A stretch of DNA of 64,000 nt from Chondrosia reniformis (lineage: Eukaryota > Porifera > Demospongiae > Chondrillida > Chondrillidae), in contig OX359198.1 in the NCBI GenBank assembly GCA_947172415.1, forward strand, positions 713,401-777,400. Direction: 5' to 3'. The translations under genes and the position numbers were made by a program. This document shows positions 38,642-56,835 of the stretch, piece after piece. Within the stretch, counting starts at the first letter, position 1, and each line of letters opens with the position of its first letter. Below the pieces are notes generated by a model. The model did no database searches and had not been told where the DNA came from. It saw only the letters and a program-made list of their open reading frames with translations.

Positions 38642-39990
38642 TTATGCTTGCAAAATGTCACTGTCCATTTCAATTTGCATTTCTGAATTTTGATTCTGAA
38701 GTGTGTCTTTAATGACACCTTTACCAAAATATCCAAGTAGAGCCACACACAGTGACGATATTCCAAACTGAATCAGTTTATTGCTATCAAACAGTTGAGA
38801 TATGTTATCATAAAAAGACAGCATTACAAAGATACTATAGACAAATCCTGCAACAACGATAAATACTGCAAGAGAAATGTGGATTCGAGCATGGCTCTTA
38901 CAAGTGCAGCAATTCTTGGGATGTCTCAGCATTAGATAAATCTCATAAAGGATGACGACAACTACTGCTATAATTAGAAAATAGCAACCTAATAATATGA
39001 TAGATTTTATTGGAGAATAAAAAAAGTAAATTACAAAATAAGCAGCCACCCTTCCAAATGCCTGTATTGCATAGATTGGTCCTGCCCATCCAAGTGCTAT
39101 GGCATGATGTCTGAATAAAGTCTTAAATCTTGAGGAATTTGCGGATGGATGCTTTAGATGCTTAGTTACTTTGCTATAGATAAATGGGTATTGACATAAT
39201 TGGATAACTAATTGAATGAGATTCACCATTAAACTGAACACATGATCAGGTAGAAAATACTCCGGATGGGACTCCGCATGTGTGCCGATAAGATGGATCA
39301 TGCTCACGTCAATAAAAGTGAAGTTTCCCATCAATGATAAATATGTAAACCATCCAAACATTTTCAGCTTTGTTAATCGTTTGTTTGGTGCAGAAGTACA
39401 TCTTATGCAATATTTGTTGAGTGCTTTCATTGGTAGAATGCTGGCAAGAATTAACGCACCAATATTAACTGCATTGACAAGAAGTATGCATGACCATTTA
39501 GAAGGCGAATATTTTTCATATATCATGTCATTCCATGCGTAGACTTTAATGTTCTTTAGAATAGGTTCTAATGGTTTTCCATTGTACCATAAGGGTCTGT
39601 ATTGGAAATATACTCCTTCTTTCCATAATTTTTTCTGAGACTAAAACAGAAACAGTGGTTGATATATATGACCGTATAGCAATGTGACTGTATATTTAAT
39701 TGCTGACTTACTACAAGATTAGCTATATATCTGCTGAGTATATTTTGATTGCAGAGTGTAGGAACATTAACACAAAAGGAAACTGGTAGATAATGTTCAT
39801 TTCTAAGTGGATGAAAAATTAAGGGAGACATCAGAATCCAATAAAAGTTTCTATACCAAACGTAAGCTTGACATTCTTCACTATTCCACTGACAACATGT
39901 GTTTCTTAAGTTTGTTGATTCCAATGTAGTCTCATTTGTTGCATTGATCATTCGAAAGTAAAAAACATTTATTTCATGTAGATTTCGAGG
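38642..39990 (-). pseudogene. Seven-membrane-segment gene, copy D (5' truncated)
   Basis: Exon 2 (39640-38642) is fully open, 332 codons, and very close to copy A. Exon 1 is kept only from about codon 60 of copy A (39990) to its donor at 39713. The promoter, start codon, signal peptide and first ectodomain cysteine are gone; the homology resumes upstream at the sequence that in copy A lies near 24912. At the joint there is a short extra TTCGAGAAA beside an existing TTTCGAG, as in repair with local templating. A new in-frame ATG at 40038 would make a protein without a signal peptide. Confidence 0.75.
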
Positions 39991-40324
39991 TTTCGAGAAA
40001 TTGAATTCAACTCTGATTATTATAGAAACTAAATTCATGCATGCACACTATAAAAACAATGAAAGTATATAATAATTATTATGCATGTCTCGTGCATTGC
40101 AGTTTCACAAAACAGTAAATTAAATATGTTTCATTTACAGTGAATACGTAATTGCTATACATATATAGTTAATATTAATGCATGTACGAATATTATTTTT
40201 ATAAGATCCACACACTTGTATATATGTATATACCTACAGAGCATGCAAATGAATGATACACAGTCTGTATATGATTTTTTGAACTTCCTACTTCCTATAT
40301 GTATTCAGTTACTGTACATGTACA

Positions 40325-40411
40325 GGATTCACAGAAGATCAAGATAAAGAAAAAGACAAAGACTCCCAGGATCAGTGGAATTCCCATAAACAGCTGTCTG
40401 ACCCAGTGGAG
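40325..40411 (+). mobile_element. 5' part of hammerhead-type repeat at duplication joint
   Basis: Matches 25565-25650 but lacks the CTGATGA stretch and stops abruptly after GACCCAGTGGA, where sequence homologous to the upstream of copy B (28040) begins. The break of the rearrangement therefore lies inside this repeat. Confidence 0.7.
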
Positions 40412-40501
40412 ATTTTGATATATGAATATCATTATTTAAGGGTTATATATAAAGAGGATAGAGGGAGCCCCATTGCAAGAAAGTACATGTATTTTGTTTG
40501 C

Positions 40502-42328
40502 ATGGGGATGGGTATATATATCATGATGAAAACGTTTAGATCTATTCATTGGATGATAATAATCTCCATAGCGATAAGATTCACAAGTGGAGAGGGAGAC
40601 AAGGAGGAGTGTGTGGAGAGTTTTGAAGAGTTGATTCAAGTTCTCAGTAATGAAAGCAGCTACTATGGAATGTATGATTACTTTGGACATCCACTTTACA
40701 TTAATCAACTCAATGGTACTAAGTGGAATGAAATCTTTACAGAATTAGAGTATTCCACTTTCATATGATAAATATAACCAACCAGAATGAGCCAAACTCA
40801 TCAATGAACACTTTTAAGTGCTGCCAGTGGAACAGTGAGTGATGCTCTGTCTATGTGTGGTATTCAAACTTTGTTTACTTATTCTTTCCTCCTATTTGGT
40901 TATTGGTTTTGAACATTCAATATTATCCTCATTCTAAGTGTTTGAATATACCAACCTTGTGTGATCTTGTGGAATACTACAAGGTTTTGGAATTGTGAGT
41001 TGTAAATCATAGCATTCTAATCCACATTGCCACCAAAAGATTATACAAAGAAAGGGGGGCTGCATGAATTAACTCATTTTCATTCTATTCAATTAAAAAA
41101 ATCCACAAACAGTCACCCAATGAAATCCAGTGGCTTACATGGGTCTATATACGTTGTTCAATGTATATATAAAGGTTTATATCTGAATCCTTCTTCATAT
41201 TATTTATTTTGGTTAAACATATGTATACTATATGTATGTGTGTATATATTCTGTATATACGTATGTTGACGTGGTACTTTGTTGTAATCAGAAGTGATTA
41301 TGTTCTTTTAGAAACCAAGATACTTGAAAACTGAAATCTTCTTTAAATATCGGCCAATGGACATTTGGTTTTCAACCATACCTAAATATATAATTCAAAG
41401 GTTAGACGACTCAGTCATACATTCGGCAAATGGAATTTTTCCAGAGAGATGGACCAGCTTATTTCTGTCAAATTTAGTTGTTTTGGGACTAGTAATTCTT
41501 GGAAGTGTGTTCACAATGAAATTATTCCTTGAATGTGACGAGAAGCTGCAAATGTTAATCTTTGGGAGTTCAAATAAGAGATTAACAGAATTTAAAATCA
41601 CTGGATGGTCTATCTATATATTATTAATGGGAATTGAATTCTTTCTCAATATAAGAAGTATCCATCTTCTATTGTCACATGAAGAATATTATCCAGAGTA
41701 CTTTCTACCTGATCCAGTAATAAGTCTCATTGTTAAACTTCTAATGATTGTCATCCATGTTTGTGAATATCCAGTCATCTATAGCAGAGTACACAAATGT
41801 CTATCAACTGATCACCAACGATTGCAGCCCTCAAAGTGGAAGGAGGTGATCAGAAGCCATGCAATAGCCATTGGGTGGGCAGGTCCACTTTATTTTCTCC
41901 AATATGCTATAGTAAATGCTGTAAACATTGTAATTTTATTTGTGAATTCTCCCCTGTATACATTGGGATATGCCTTGCACAACCTTCTGTTAATAACAAT
42001 AGCAGTTACAATTCTTCATGAGCTATATCTGATGTTGAGACACCCTCGGAATTGTTGCATTTGCAAGAATCATGTATCGATCCTCATCTGTTTTGCATTG
42101 CTTTCTATATCATATGGAGTGACATATGGTATAGGTCCAATATTATCATATTACAACGAACACTCTCCACTGTTGACTGGAAATAAAGTGACTCAATATG
42201 TTATACCATCTGTTTGTATTGCTCTCCTTGGGTATTTTGGAAGGAAGATTGTAAAAGGGACAATTGAAGGAATGGAAAGCCAAAGAAACAATAATATGCA
42301 AGAAGATGTACAAATGTTATCTTTTTGA
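40502..42328 (+). pseudogene. Seven-membrane-segment gene, copy E (exon 1 broken, B/C chimera)
   Basis: Exon 1 (40502-40994) has an 8-bp net insertion near 40725 that shifts the frame, and a TGA at about 40841 where copy B has a GAA codon. Exon 2 (41312-42328) is fully open and intact, 338 codons. The upstream DNA, exon 1 and start of exon 2 (KTEIFFKYRPMDIWFSTIP) match copy B, while its later part (NSPLYTLGYALHNLLL, SYGVTYGIGPIL) matches copy C, so it looks like the product of recombination between B-like and C-like genes. The substitution creating TGA also makes a good donor (GTGAGT). Confidence 0.75.
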
Positions 42329-42447
42329 GTGTGACCTATATACAGTATATATACTATGTATTATTATTATTATTTATATATGTACCTACAATTGAAAGTG
42401 CAATTTTAAGAACAAATACCATCATGCATGAATAGTGAATATGTATG

Positions 42448-45400
42448 TTATGTTTTGGAGGGTTGGGAAGGGAATCTGGATATGCAAATGGAGGCATTGG
42501 TTCCTCCAAAGCCGTATGAATTAGTAAGAGCCATTCTGTTGTTACTGTCCAATAATACTGCCTTTGGGGAGACAATATTCAAAGAAAATTCACTAGTTTT
42601 TGTTGTGAAGTTTATAGTTGGAGGAATTATTCCCTCATGGACAGCCAGCACAGTAAAAATGGCTTCCAAAGAGCCGGCTGCTCCAAGCAAGTGGCCAGTA
42701 GATCCCTTAGTACTTGTGATAGGGAGGCTGAGAGCATTTTCCTTGAAGAGGTTCTTTATGGCTTGACTTTCAATTCTGTCCCCGAGAGGCGTTGAGGTTG
42801 CATGAGCATTTATGTGGCCTACCTGCACAATATAAATTAAGATAGCTGCATGGAGCTATAATACCTGCACAATATGAATTATTGCAGCTTAGCTAGTAAT
42901 TAGTACAGTTATATGTAGAGAGGTAGCTACATAGAGTAATGGTCACTGTAGAGAGGTAGCTACATAGAGTAATGGTCACTGTAGAGAGGTAGCTACATAG
43001 AGTAATGGTCACTGTAGAGAGGTAGCTACATAGAGTAATGGTCACTGTAGAGAGGTAGCTACATAGAGCAATGGTCACTGTAGAGAGGTAGCTACATAGA
43101 GTAATGGTCACTGTAGAGAGGTAGCTACATAGAGTAATGGTCACTGTAGAGAGGTAGCTACATAGAGCAATGGTCACTGTAGACAGACCATGTTGCTACT
43201 GATTCCTGCATCTCCCATGGCTTCCCTCATGCAAGCAGCAGCTCCTAATCCATCAACATTGGGAGCAGTCAAGTGGTAGGCATCACACGACAGTCCATAG
43301 CCCAGCACTTCACCATAGATCTCTGGTGCTCCTCTACAAAGAGCATGCTCCATCTCCTCCAGCACCAGCACTGCTGAACCTAGGGAGAAGAGGCAGCTAA
43401 GGTCATGTGACATCATGTGACATCATGTGACATCAGGTTAAATCATGTGATGTCATTTGATACCATGTGATGTATAGGACAACATTATTAACCATATTTA
43501 TATCATCTGGAAAACAGCTAGGATCTAAAATCACATCACAGTGGGTGCCAATTAAATAAGAGACACCTTCACTCATGACAAAGCCATCTCTTCCACTGTC
43601 AAATGGCCTTGAAGCCTCTACTGGGTTGGAGTTGTATTTGGTTGACAGAGCTTTGGTCTGACTGAAGCCTGCCATTCCGAGAGGATATATAGGAGCCTCA
43701 CTGCCCCCAGCCACCATAACATCTGCTGCCCCTCGAGCTATCAGGCATGCTGCATCACCTGGAAAAGTGAGGAGTGGATCAAGGTAGATGGGTGTGTCAG
43801 GGTAGATGGGTGTGTCAGGGTAGATGGGTGTGTCAGGATAGATGGGTGTGTCAGGATAGATGGGTGTGTCAGGGTAGATGGGTGTGTCAGGGTAGATGGG
43901 TGTGTCAGGGTAGATGGGTGTGTCAGGGTAGATGGGTGTGTCAGGGTAGATGGGTGTGTCAGGATAGATGGGTGTGTCAGGATAGATGGGTGTGTCAGGA
44001 TAGATGGGGTGTGTCAGGATAGATGGGTGGGTCAGGATAGATGGGTGTGTCAGGGTAGATGGGTGTGTCAGGGTAGATGGGTGTGTCAGGGTAGATGGGT
44101 GTGTCAGGGTAGATGGGTGTGTCAGGGTAGATGGGTGTGTCAGGGTAGATGGGGTGTGTCAGGGTAGATGGGTGTGTCAGGGTAGATGGGTGTGTCAGGG
44201 TAGATGGGTGTGTCAGGGTAGATGGGGTGTGTCAGGGTAGATGGGTGTGTCAGGATAGATGGGGTGTGTCAGGATAGATGGGTGTGTCAGGATAGATGGG
44301 GTGTGTCAGGATAGATGGGTGTGTCAGGGTAGATGGGTGTGTCAGGGTAGATGGGTGTGTCAGGTTGTATACAGAAAGAAAAAAAAAATGTAATTGCAAA
44401 ACTGTAGTGTGGCAGTGATGTACTAAACAACACTGGAAGAAGGGGAAAACCCTCAAGTCTGATGGTACCACATGCACTTGCCTAAGGAGTGCAGTCCGGT
44501 GGTGCAGGCAGTGGATTGGGACTGGCTAGGTCCCCTAAGCCCAAATCGGATGCTGAGCTGAGCTGATGACATGTTACCAAGGTTCCTTGGGAGGAAGTGC
44601 GGGGACACTCTCCTTGGGCCCTGAGCCTTCAGCTTGCCTCCCTCTTCACAGATGTCAGCCATGTCTACCATTCCCACTCCAAAACAGACTCCAATTCTAT
44701 CTTCAGACACATCTGGAATGGAAAAAAGGTATACCTACTGTCACTAAAAGGTATACCTACTGTCACTAAAAGGTATATCTACTGTCACTAAAAGGTATAC
44801 CTACTGTCACTAAAAGGTATACCTACCTACAATTATAGAACTATAAGCATGAAGTGATAGGGCTTATTTGTCGCGATCATGATGATATATGAAGTTTATT
44901 GAGCAACAGCAACATTAAATCTCTGGAATAGAACGTTTCAACCCGCAGGTCTTCATCAGCAATATGAAAAAAAGTGAGGAAAGTGAGGAAAGTGAGGAAA
45001 GTGAGGAAAGTGAGGAAAGGTGTTGCTGTTGCCCAATAAACTATAAGCATGTAAGAAGTTGGTACGCTGTGAGGTTACAGTCATCCACTTGAAAACTTGA
45101 TATCACTTTCTACATGACTGGAGATAATTCTTTTACAACCAAAACATTAGAAATTATAATGTTTGTAATTAATCAATAGATATGATAATCAGGATAATAA
45201 GAAATACATATAGATGATTTTGGAAGCTAAATTTGGATTGGGACAATAAAGTTAAGAGGAATGTACTATAGACTAAACAGGTTTGGTATTTGATTAAGTG
45301 ACTACCAAACTGACCTTTTGTAGAGTATTTCTTCAAAGGTGTTTCACTTCCTGTTGTTCGCACAGAACTGCTATCCGTTGCTAGGAGACCAGCATCATTC

Positions 45401-46224
45401 AGAGCTTCCCATGTGGCACATATACCATATGTGCTGGCTAATGACAGGGTTTTCCTCTCCCATTTCTCAATCCAGTCACCTTCATTGAATAAACCTTCAC
45501 CACACCCTTTGGGAACAACACCCACCACCCTACATATGGCATTGTGGCACAAAGAGTGATAATAAAACCACAACTGTTTCCTTTGGTATGTAATCTAGTC
45601 AGTGGCATTTGAATGGATACCAAACACATATATATGCATACACTAGTTATATATTCAAACAATTACATATGGAATGTACATATTATGCAATCAGTAGCTA
45701 TTTGTCCTTATTAAGTGCATGTGTTAATATAAATAGTTACACTTCTTAAGAATACTAGCTTGTTCTCCGTAGGATTCTTACCTTGAGGGAATTCCCTTAA
45801 ATTCTTCGGCGTTTGGAAGCGTATCCAAGGAGACTATTCCACTTTCTCCTTTCAAGAGCCTCTTCCAAACATGTCTAACACCAACACCGAGCGGACAGCA
45901 AGTTCCTAGTCCTGTAATAACCACGCGAGCACCTCTATAGCGCATCAGGGCAAGCGGCCATTTTACAACGCAATGGGGGAAATACCACATAGTTGGGCGA
46001 GTACTTGTTAGCAAAAGAGAAGATTCAAGTTTGCATAAAGGTTGGTATGGGAGAGAAGCATATTCATACTCCAGTGTCCCATCCCTAGTGTTCTTAAGTG
46101 TTTTACGAGATAGTTTAATTAGTAATCTTTGCTGATCACTTCCTTCCTCCCTACATGCACAACATAAGATGACTGACACGAGCGTACAGTGGTACCAGAG
46201 TGTCTCACACGTCACAGCATCCAT
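42448..46224 (-). CDS. OXSM: Mitochondrial 3-oxoacyl-ACP synthase (OXSM, KAS II type)
   Basis: Condensing enzyme that extends acyl-ACP with malonyl-ACP in mitochondrial fatty-acid synthesis. Exons 46224-45782, 45529-45315, 44712-44482, 43758-43567, 43379-43189 and 42822-42448 join in phase. From the first ATG the protein is 548 residues; starting at the in-frame ATG at 45990 it is 470, nearer to the human 459, so the longer leader may be untranslated or include the mitochondrial presequence. The thiolase-fold core begins [16 protein letters not shown]. The catalytic triad is visible: Cys289 in [12 protein letters not shown], His431 in [11 protein letters not shown], His468 in [11 protein letters not shown], with Lys463. 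It ends with [14 protein letters not shown]. The intron after exon 3 has a GC donor (TTAG/GCAAGT), required by phase and by the family sequence HSLGDAAC. Confidence 0.95.
42912..43185 (+). repeat. 33-bp minisatellite in OXSM intron 5
   Basis: Eight copies of the same unit as at 36745-37622, ending next to the donor of exon 5 (43189). Confidence 0.95.
43776..44365 (+). repeat. 18-bp minisatellite in OXSM intron 3
   Basis: About 32 copies of GTAGATGGGTGTGTCAGG, with GGTAG/GATAG and an extra-G variant. It lies in the intron with the GC donor. Confidence 0.95.
44728..44826 (+). repeat. 22-bp minisatellite in OXSM intron 2
   Basis: Four to five copies of AAAAGGTATACCTACTGTCA plus CT, just upstream of exon 3. 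Confidence 0.9.
44867..45020 (-). mobile_element. Short element with second type of hammerhead-like core
   Basis: On the minus strand, 44959-44932 reads CTGATGA, a GACC/GGGT stem, GAAAC and GTT. The flanking GTTGCTGTTGCTCAATAAAC and GCGATCATGAT are shared with the copy at 59245-59385. A 9-bp GTGAGGAAA repeat (44972-45019) follows. Confidence 0.6.
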
Positions 46225-46905
46225 CTTAAAGCCAAAAGGAAGAGAAAAGGAGAAGATTAATGTTCAGTTTGGAGCTAGGAGATGTGAAATGTTTATCAAT
46301 GGTTAGCTAGTACATGAGTTTATTACTGCTTTGTATATTGTACATATTGTACATTTAAGGGATAATTTTTATTGCTGAAGAAGACCTACGGGTCGAAACG
46401 TCCTAATTCTTTGATTAATAATAAGTGTTGCTGATGCTCAAATCATATCCAACCAATTGTACATATTGTACGTTTAAGGGATATCACTATGAATGTGCTC
46501 ACGGAAATACAAAATGAAAAGTAAAATATGTGAACCAGTTAAAGTTATTTATAAATATCTACACTAAATACTTAATTTCGATGTGTGTTGCATAATGTAT
46601 ATTTCAATAGAATGTATTGCTTTGAATATGTTTAGTGACATATACTGTAATTACATGTATATAATATTAATATATATTATATTATATGTTAGCACGTTGT
46701 TCAATGATAATTAAGTATTAATGCATGACTTTTATTGTAAACATTTACTATCATCCATCACCATGAACTATTTTGGCAAATGTCAAGGAATCACATTTTT
46801 GAAAACAAAGTATAATGCAATGCGTCCACTACTGCTTTAGAACTAAGCAACAACGACTATATGTTTCAGCACCTATGTATATATATAGTGTATTAACTCA
46901 ATAAG
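46225..46905. other. Spacer between OXSM and the helicase gene
   Basis: AT-rich; it contains the small element at 46337-46483 and otherwise no gene. OXSM and the helicase share the minus strand, so it holds the OXSM promoter and the helicase 3' flank. Confidence 0.5.
46337..46483 (+). mobile_element. Hammerhead-like element flanked by 27-bp direct repeats
   Basis: About 90 bp containing CTGAAGA, a GACC/GGTC stem, GAAAC and GTC (46375-46402) lies between two near-identical copies of TTGTACATATTGTACATTTA plus AGGGATA (46337-46365 and 46455-46483). The core has A for U at position 7 (CTGAAGA), so it may be inactive. The flanking repeat could be a long target duplication or part of the element. 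Confidence 0.6.
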
Positions 46906-48960
46906 TTAGTCTTCCAGAATATCCTGCTCTTCCTCCTCCTCTATGTCGTCTTCCATATGTTCAGTAGCCAGTTTATCCATATCATCAAAGTTTCCTCTTT
47001 GATTGTGAATCTCATGTGAGATCACGTGGGCAGTGATTCCATCTAATGCGTCAAACCTGCGAACAGCTCTTCCCACAAATTGCGTGAGGTATACCTTTGA
47101 AGATGGCTGGACGTTGCGAAGGATTCCTACCACTGAGACATTCTTTCTATCAAAACCTTCTGTGCAGCGATAGATTACCACTAAAATGCGATACATTCCC
47201 TTAGCAAAATCATCAAGAACCCTTTTCTTTGTGTTGGTAACATAGGCTGTAGCCTTTTCCTCCTTTCTTCCATCTTTGAAGCAAAGACTGTTCCAAAGCT
47301 TTGCAATGCTCTCTCCTTCCTTTACATCTTTGGCTAAGATCATTCCTTGATGTTTGTGTCTGTTATCCTGTTCATCATGCTTTGTCAATAGTGTTTTCAT
47401 TTCACTCAACACTCCCTATAAGATTTAATGATTTGTTATAAATTTATAAATTATGATCAATTAAATTTTTAATATTATTCTGAATGAAACTGTTCACATG
47501 TGAAATTGTTACTATATATATCAACCAGTATGGGGCCATTGAAAATGAGATGTATCAAATCCCCACCCCTGCCCCACCCCTGCCCCACCCCTGTCCCACC
47601 CATGCCCCACCCATGCCCCACCCATGCCCCACCCCTGTCCCACCCATGCCCCACCCATGCCCCACCCCTGCCCCACCCCTGTCCCACCCATGCCCCACCC
47701 ATGCCCCACCCCTGCCCCACCCATACCCGGCCTGGGGGGGTAGGGATAGCCATTGATAGGTGCATCAGTGATATGTGCTAAATCGCTGAAAAGCAAGTAA
47801 TTGGTGGTTCTATTACCCAACTGAAGAAAGGGTAAAGATAGCCTATCAAAAGATTTCATATCTAAAAACAACTTAAGTACTTACCATAATTTCCTTTGCT
47901 CTTGAAAAGGCTTCATCTATATTGTTGTTTCCCATTATTTTCAAAATATTCAGCTGATCCAGATTACCATCCCAACTGGTAACTTCTCTGAATGCTTTTG
48001 GACGGATAATCCCCTTTTCCACTGCATCATCATAAGTCAGCTGATAGCACGGCCTTTTCTTCTTGTTGTTTGCTTGAAGAATATATTCTCCACCATTGTA
48101 AGGTGTGGCAGTCAGAAATACCACTTTTCTTCCTTTGAAATGAGTGACTATACTCTTCCATGTTTCAGTGGGGTAATGGTGAGCTTCGTCTACAATGACC
48201 AGATCAAAGCGACTTTGGGGAATATCATCTATATTTACATTTGATGTTTGTCCAAACTTGTGAGCATTGGCTATAACCAGTGCAATGCTTTGTACTTCAT
48301 GAATATCTGTTGCCTTTTTGATCAGTCTAGTAGAAGGAACGAAGCTATTCCTGTCATCTTTATTACGAAAGAGACCTCTTTTTATCAACCAGGGATCTGT
48401 GGTAAAATCCTTGTAAAGCTGCTCAGAGATGGTAAGGGATGGCGTGATCACCAAAACATAGCTGGTGTTTAGCACATACGGAGCAAGTATGGCTATCCCT
48501 GATTTCCCAGTACCAGTTGGTAGCACAGCCAGTGACACATTATGCAAATCTGTATCTTTAAAGGCTCCAGAGGGGTTATCTAATTCCTCCTTTAATGCTT
48601 TCACGGCATCTACTTGATGTTGATGGAGATACTTTTGATCAGCCAGATCTTGTAATTTTTCATAAACAATGGTATGGATATTGTTAAACTGGGTTCTCTG
48701 TGACTAAAAATAGATTAGAATCTGATTTATGGAATAGAAATGTCTTTCTTTGTGAAATATGGTAAATGGTATTATGTAACATTTGCTACGCTTGGTAACA
48801 TTACTGAAAGTAACTTAAGAGCTTCGACCCAGATCAGTGCTGACAAAGACATTCATTTCATTTTGTTGATGTTCATAGTAGTACGTATACATTTCAAGTA
48901 ACAATACATAGTTTAGTATCTATTTACACTTACAAGTACGAAGGATCTCGAAAGCGCCAT
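46906..48960 (-). CDS. SF2 DEAH-type helicase, restriction-helicase-like
   Basis: Exons 48960-48934 (nine codons, MALSRSFVL), 48703-47885 and 47415-46906, all phase 0, 451 residues. RecA-like domain 1: Walker A LPTGTGKSG (~70-77), DEAH in IVDEAHHYPT (~181), motif III FLTATPYN (~207). Domain 2: motif V CTEGFD (~367) and motif VI QFVGRAVRR (~394). It ends with a very acidic tail (EEDIEEEEEQDILED-like). The layout is that of type III restriction Res/helicase-C proteins common in bacteria and phages and also found in organellar helicases such as Irc3. The predicted activity is ATP-dependent unwinding or translocation on nucleic acid; substrate unknown. The short basic-hydrophobic N-terminus could be a mitochondrial presequence. 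It is head-to-head with the USP19-like gene. Two introns show it is a settled nuclear gene. Confidence 0.85.
47563..47728 (+). repeat. CCCCACCCMTG array in helicase intron 2
   Basis: About sixteen 10-bp units of CCCCACCCCTG/CCCCACCCATG. Confidence 0.95.
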
Positions 48961-49098
48961 TTTTATAATGGGGGACATCCGGTTAAATTTACTAATATTG
49001 CATTTTGTATAGTTCTTTAGTTTATTACAGAGTAGGTATAGAATGTTGGAAGGTGGTATGATTGTTCATGAGTTAACAACCAGTTGAATATTATTTAG
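48961..49098. promoter_or_regulatory. Divergent region helicase / USP19-like gene
   Basis: Only 138 bp separate the helicase start codon from the first USP19 exon that can be recognised. The part 49020-49075 resembles the 3' end of the hammerhead-type repeat (ACAGAGTAGGTATAGAATGT). The true first exon of the USP19-like gene is not seen; a short non-coding first exon could sit here. Confidence 0.4.
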
Positions 49099-56466
<7,368 letters not shown>

Positions 56467-56835
56467 CAGGACAACATGCATAATTCTCGGCAGATTATGC
56501 TTTCTATATTTGGACTGTATGAACCATATTTATAATTTAATAGGTAGCTACATGTTTAAATTGCAATTATTTTATTTTAAATGAATATTTGATAAAAAAG
56601 GAGATGGTTGCATGATTTAAGTACAGACTTCGGGTTCATATATATACTTTCATAATATCGCCCATCTGTGTTTGCACTATTAGTATATACAAACAGATCA
56701 TAGAAACATCCCCCATGCAGATGGCGCGCGCGATTTCCACAATTCCGGAAAGAATACGAAGATTTACGGATATTAAAGAGGTTTCTTTAAAAACTCGTTC
56801 CAAACGCAGTAGTCTACCGTTCTATCTGTGACAAA
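56467..56835 (+). promoter_or_regulatory. USP19 3' flank and SMC1 upstream region
   Basis: This 369-bp spacer ends with a locally GC-rich stretch (GGCGCGCGCGATTTCC near 56723) and an ATTCCGGAA palindrome near 56742, plausibly the SMC1 promoter. No TATA box is apparent. Confidence 0.4.
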
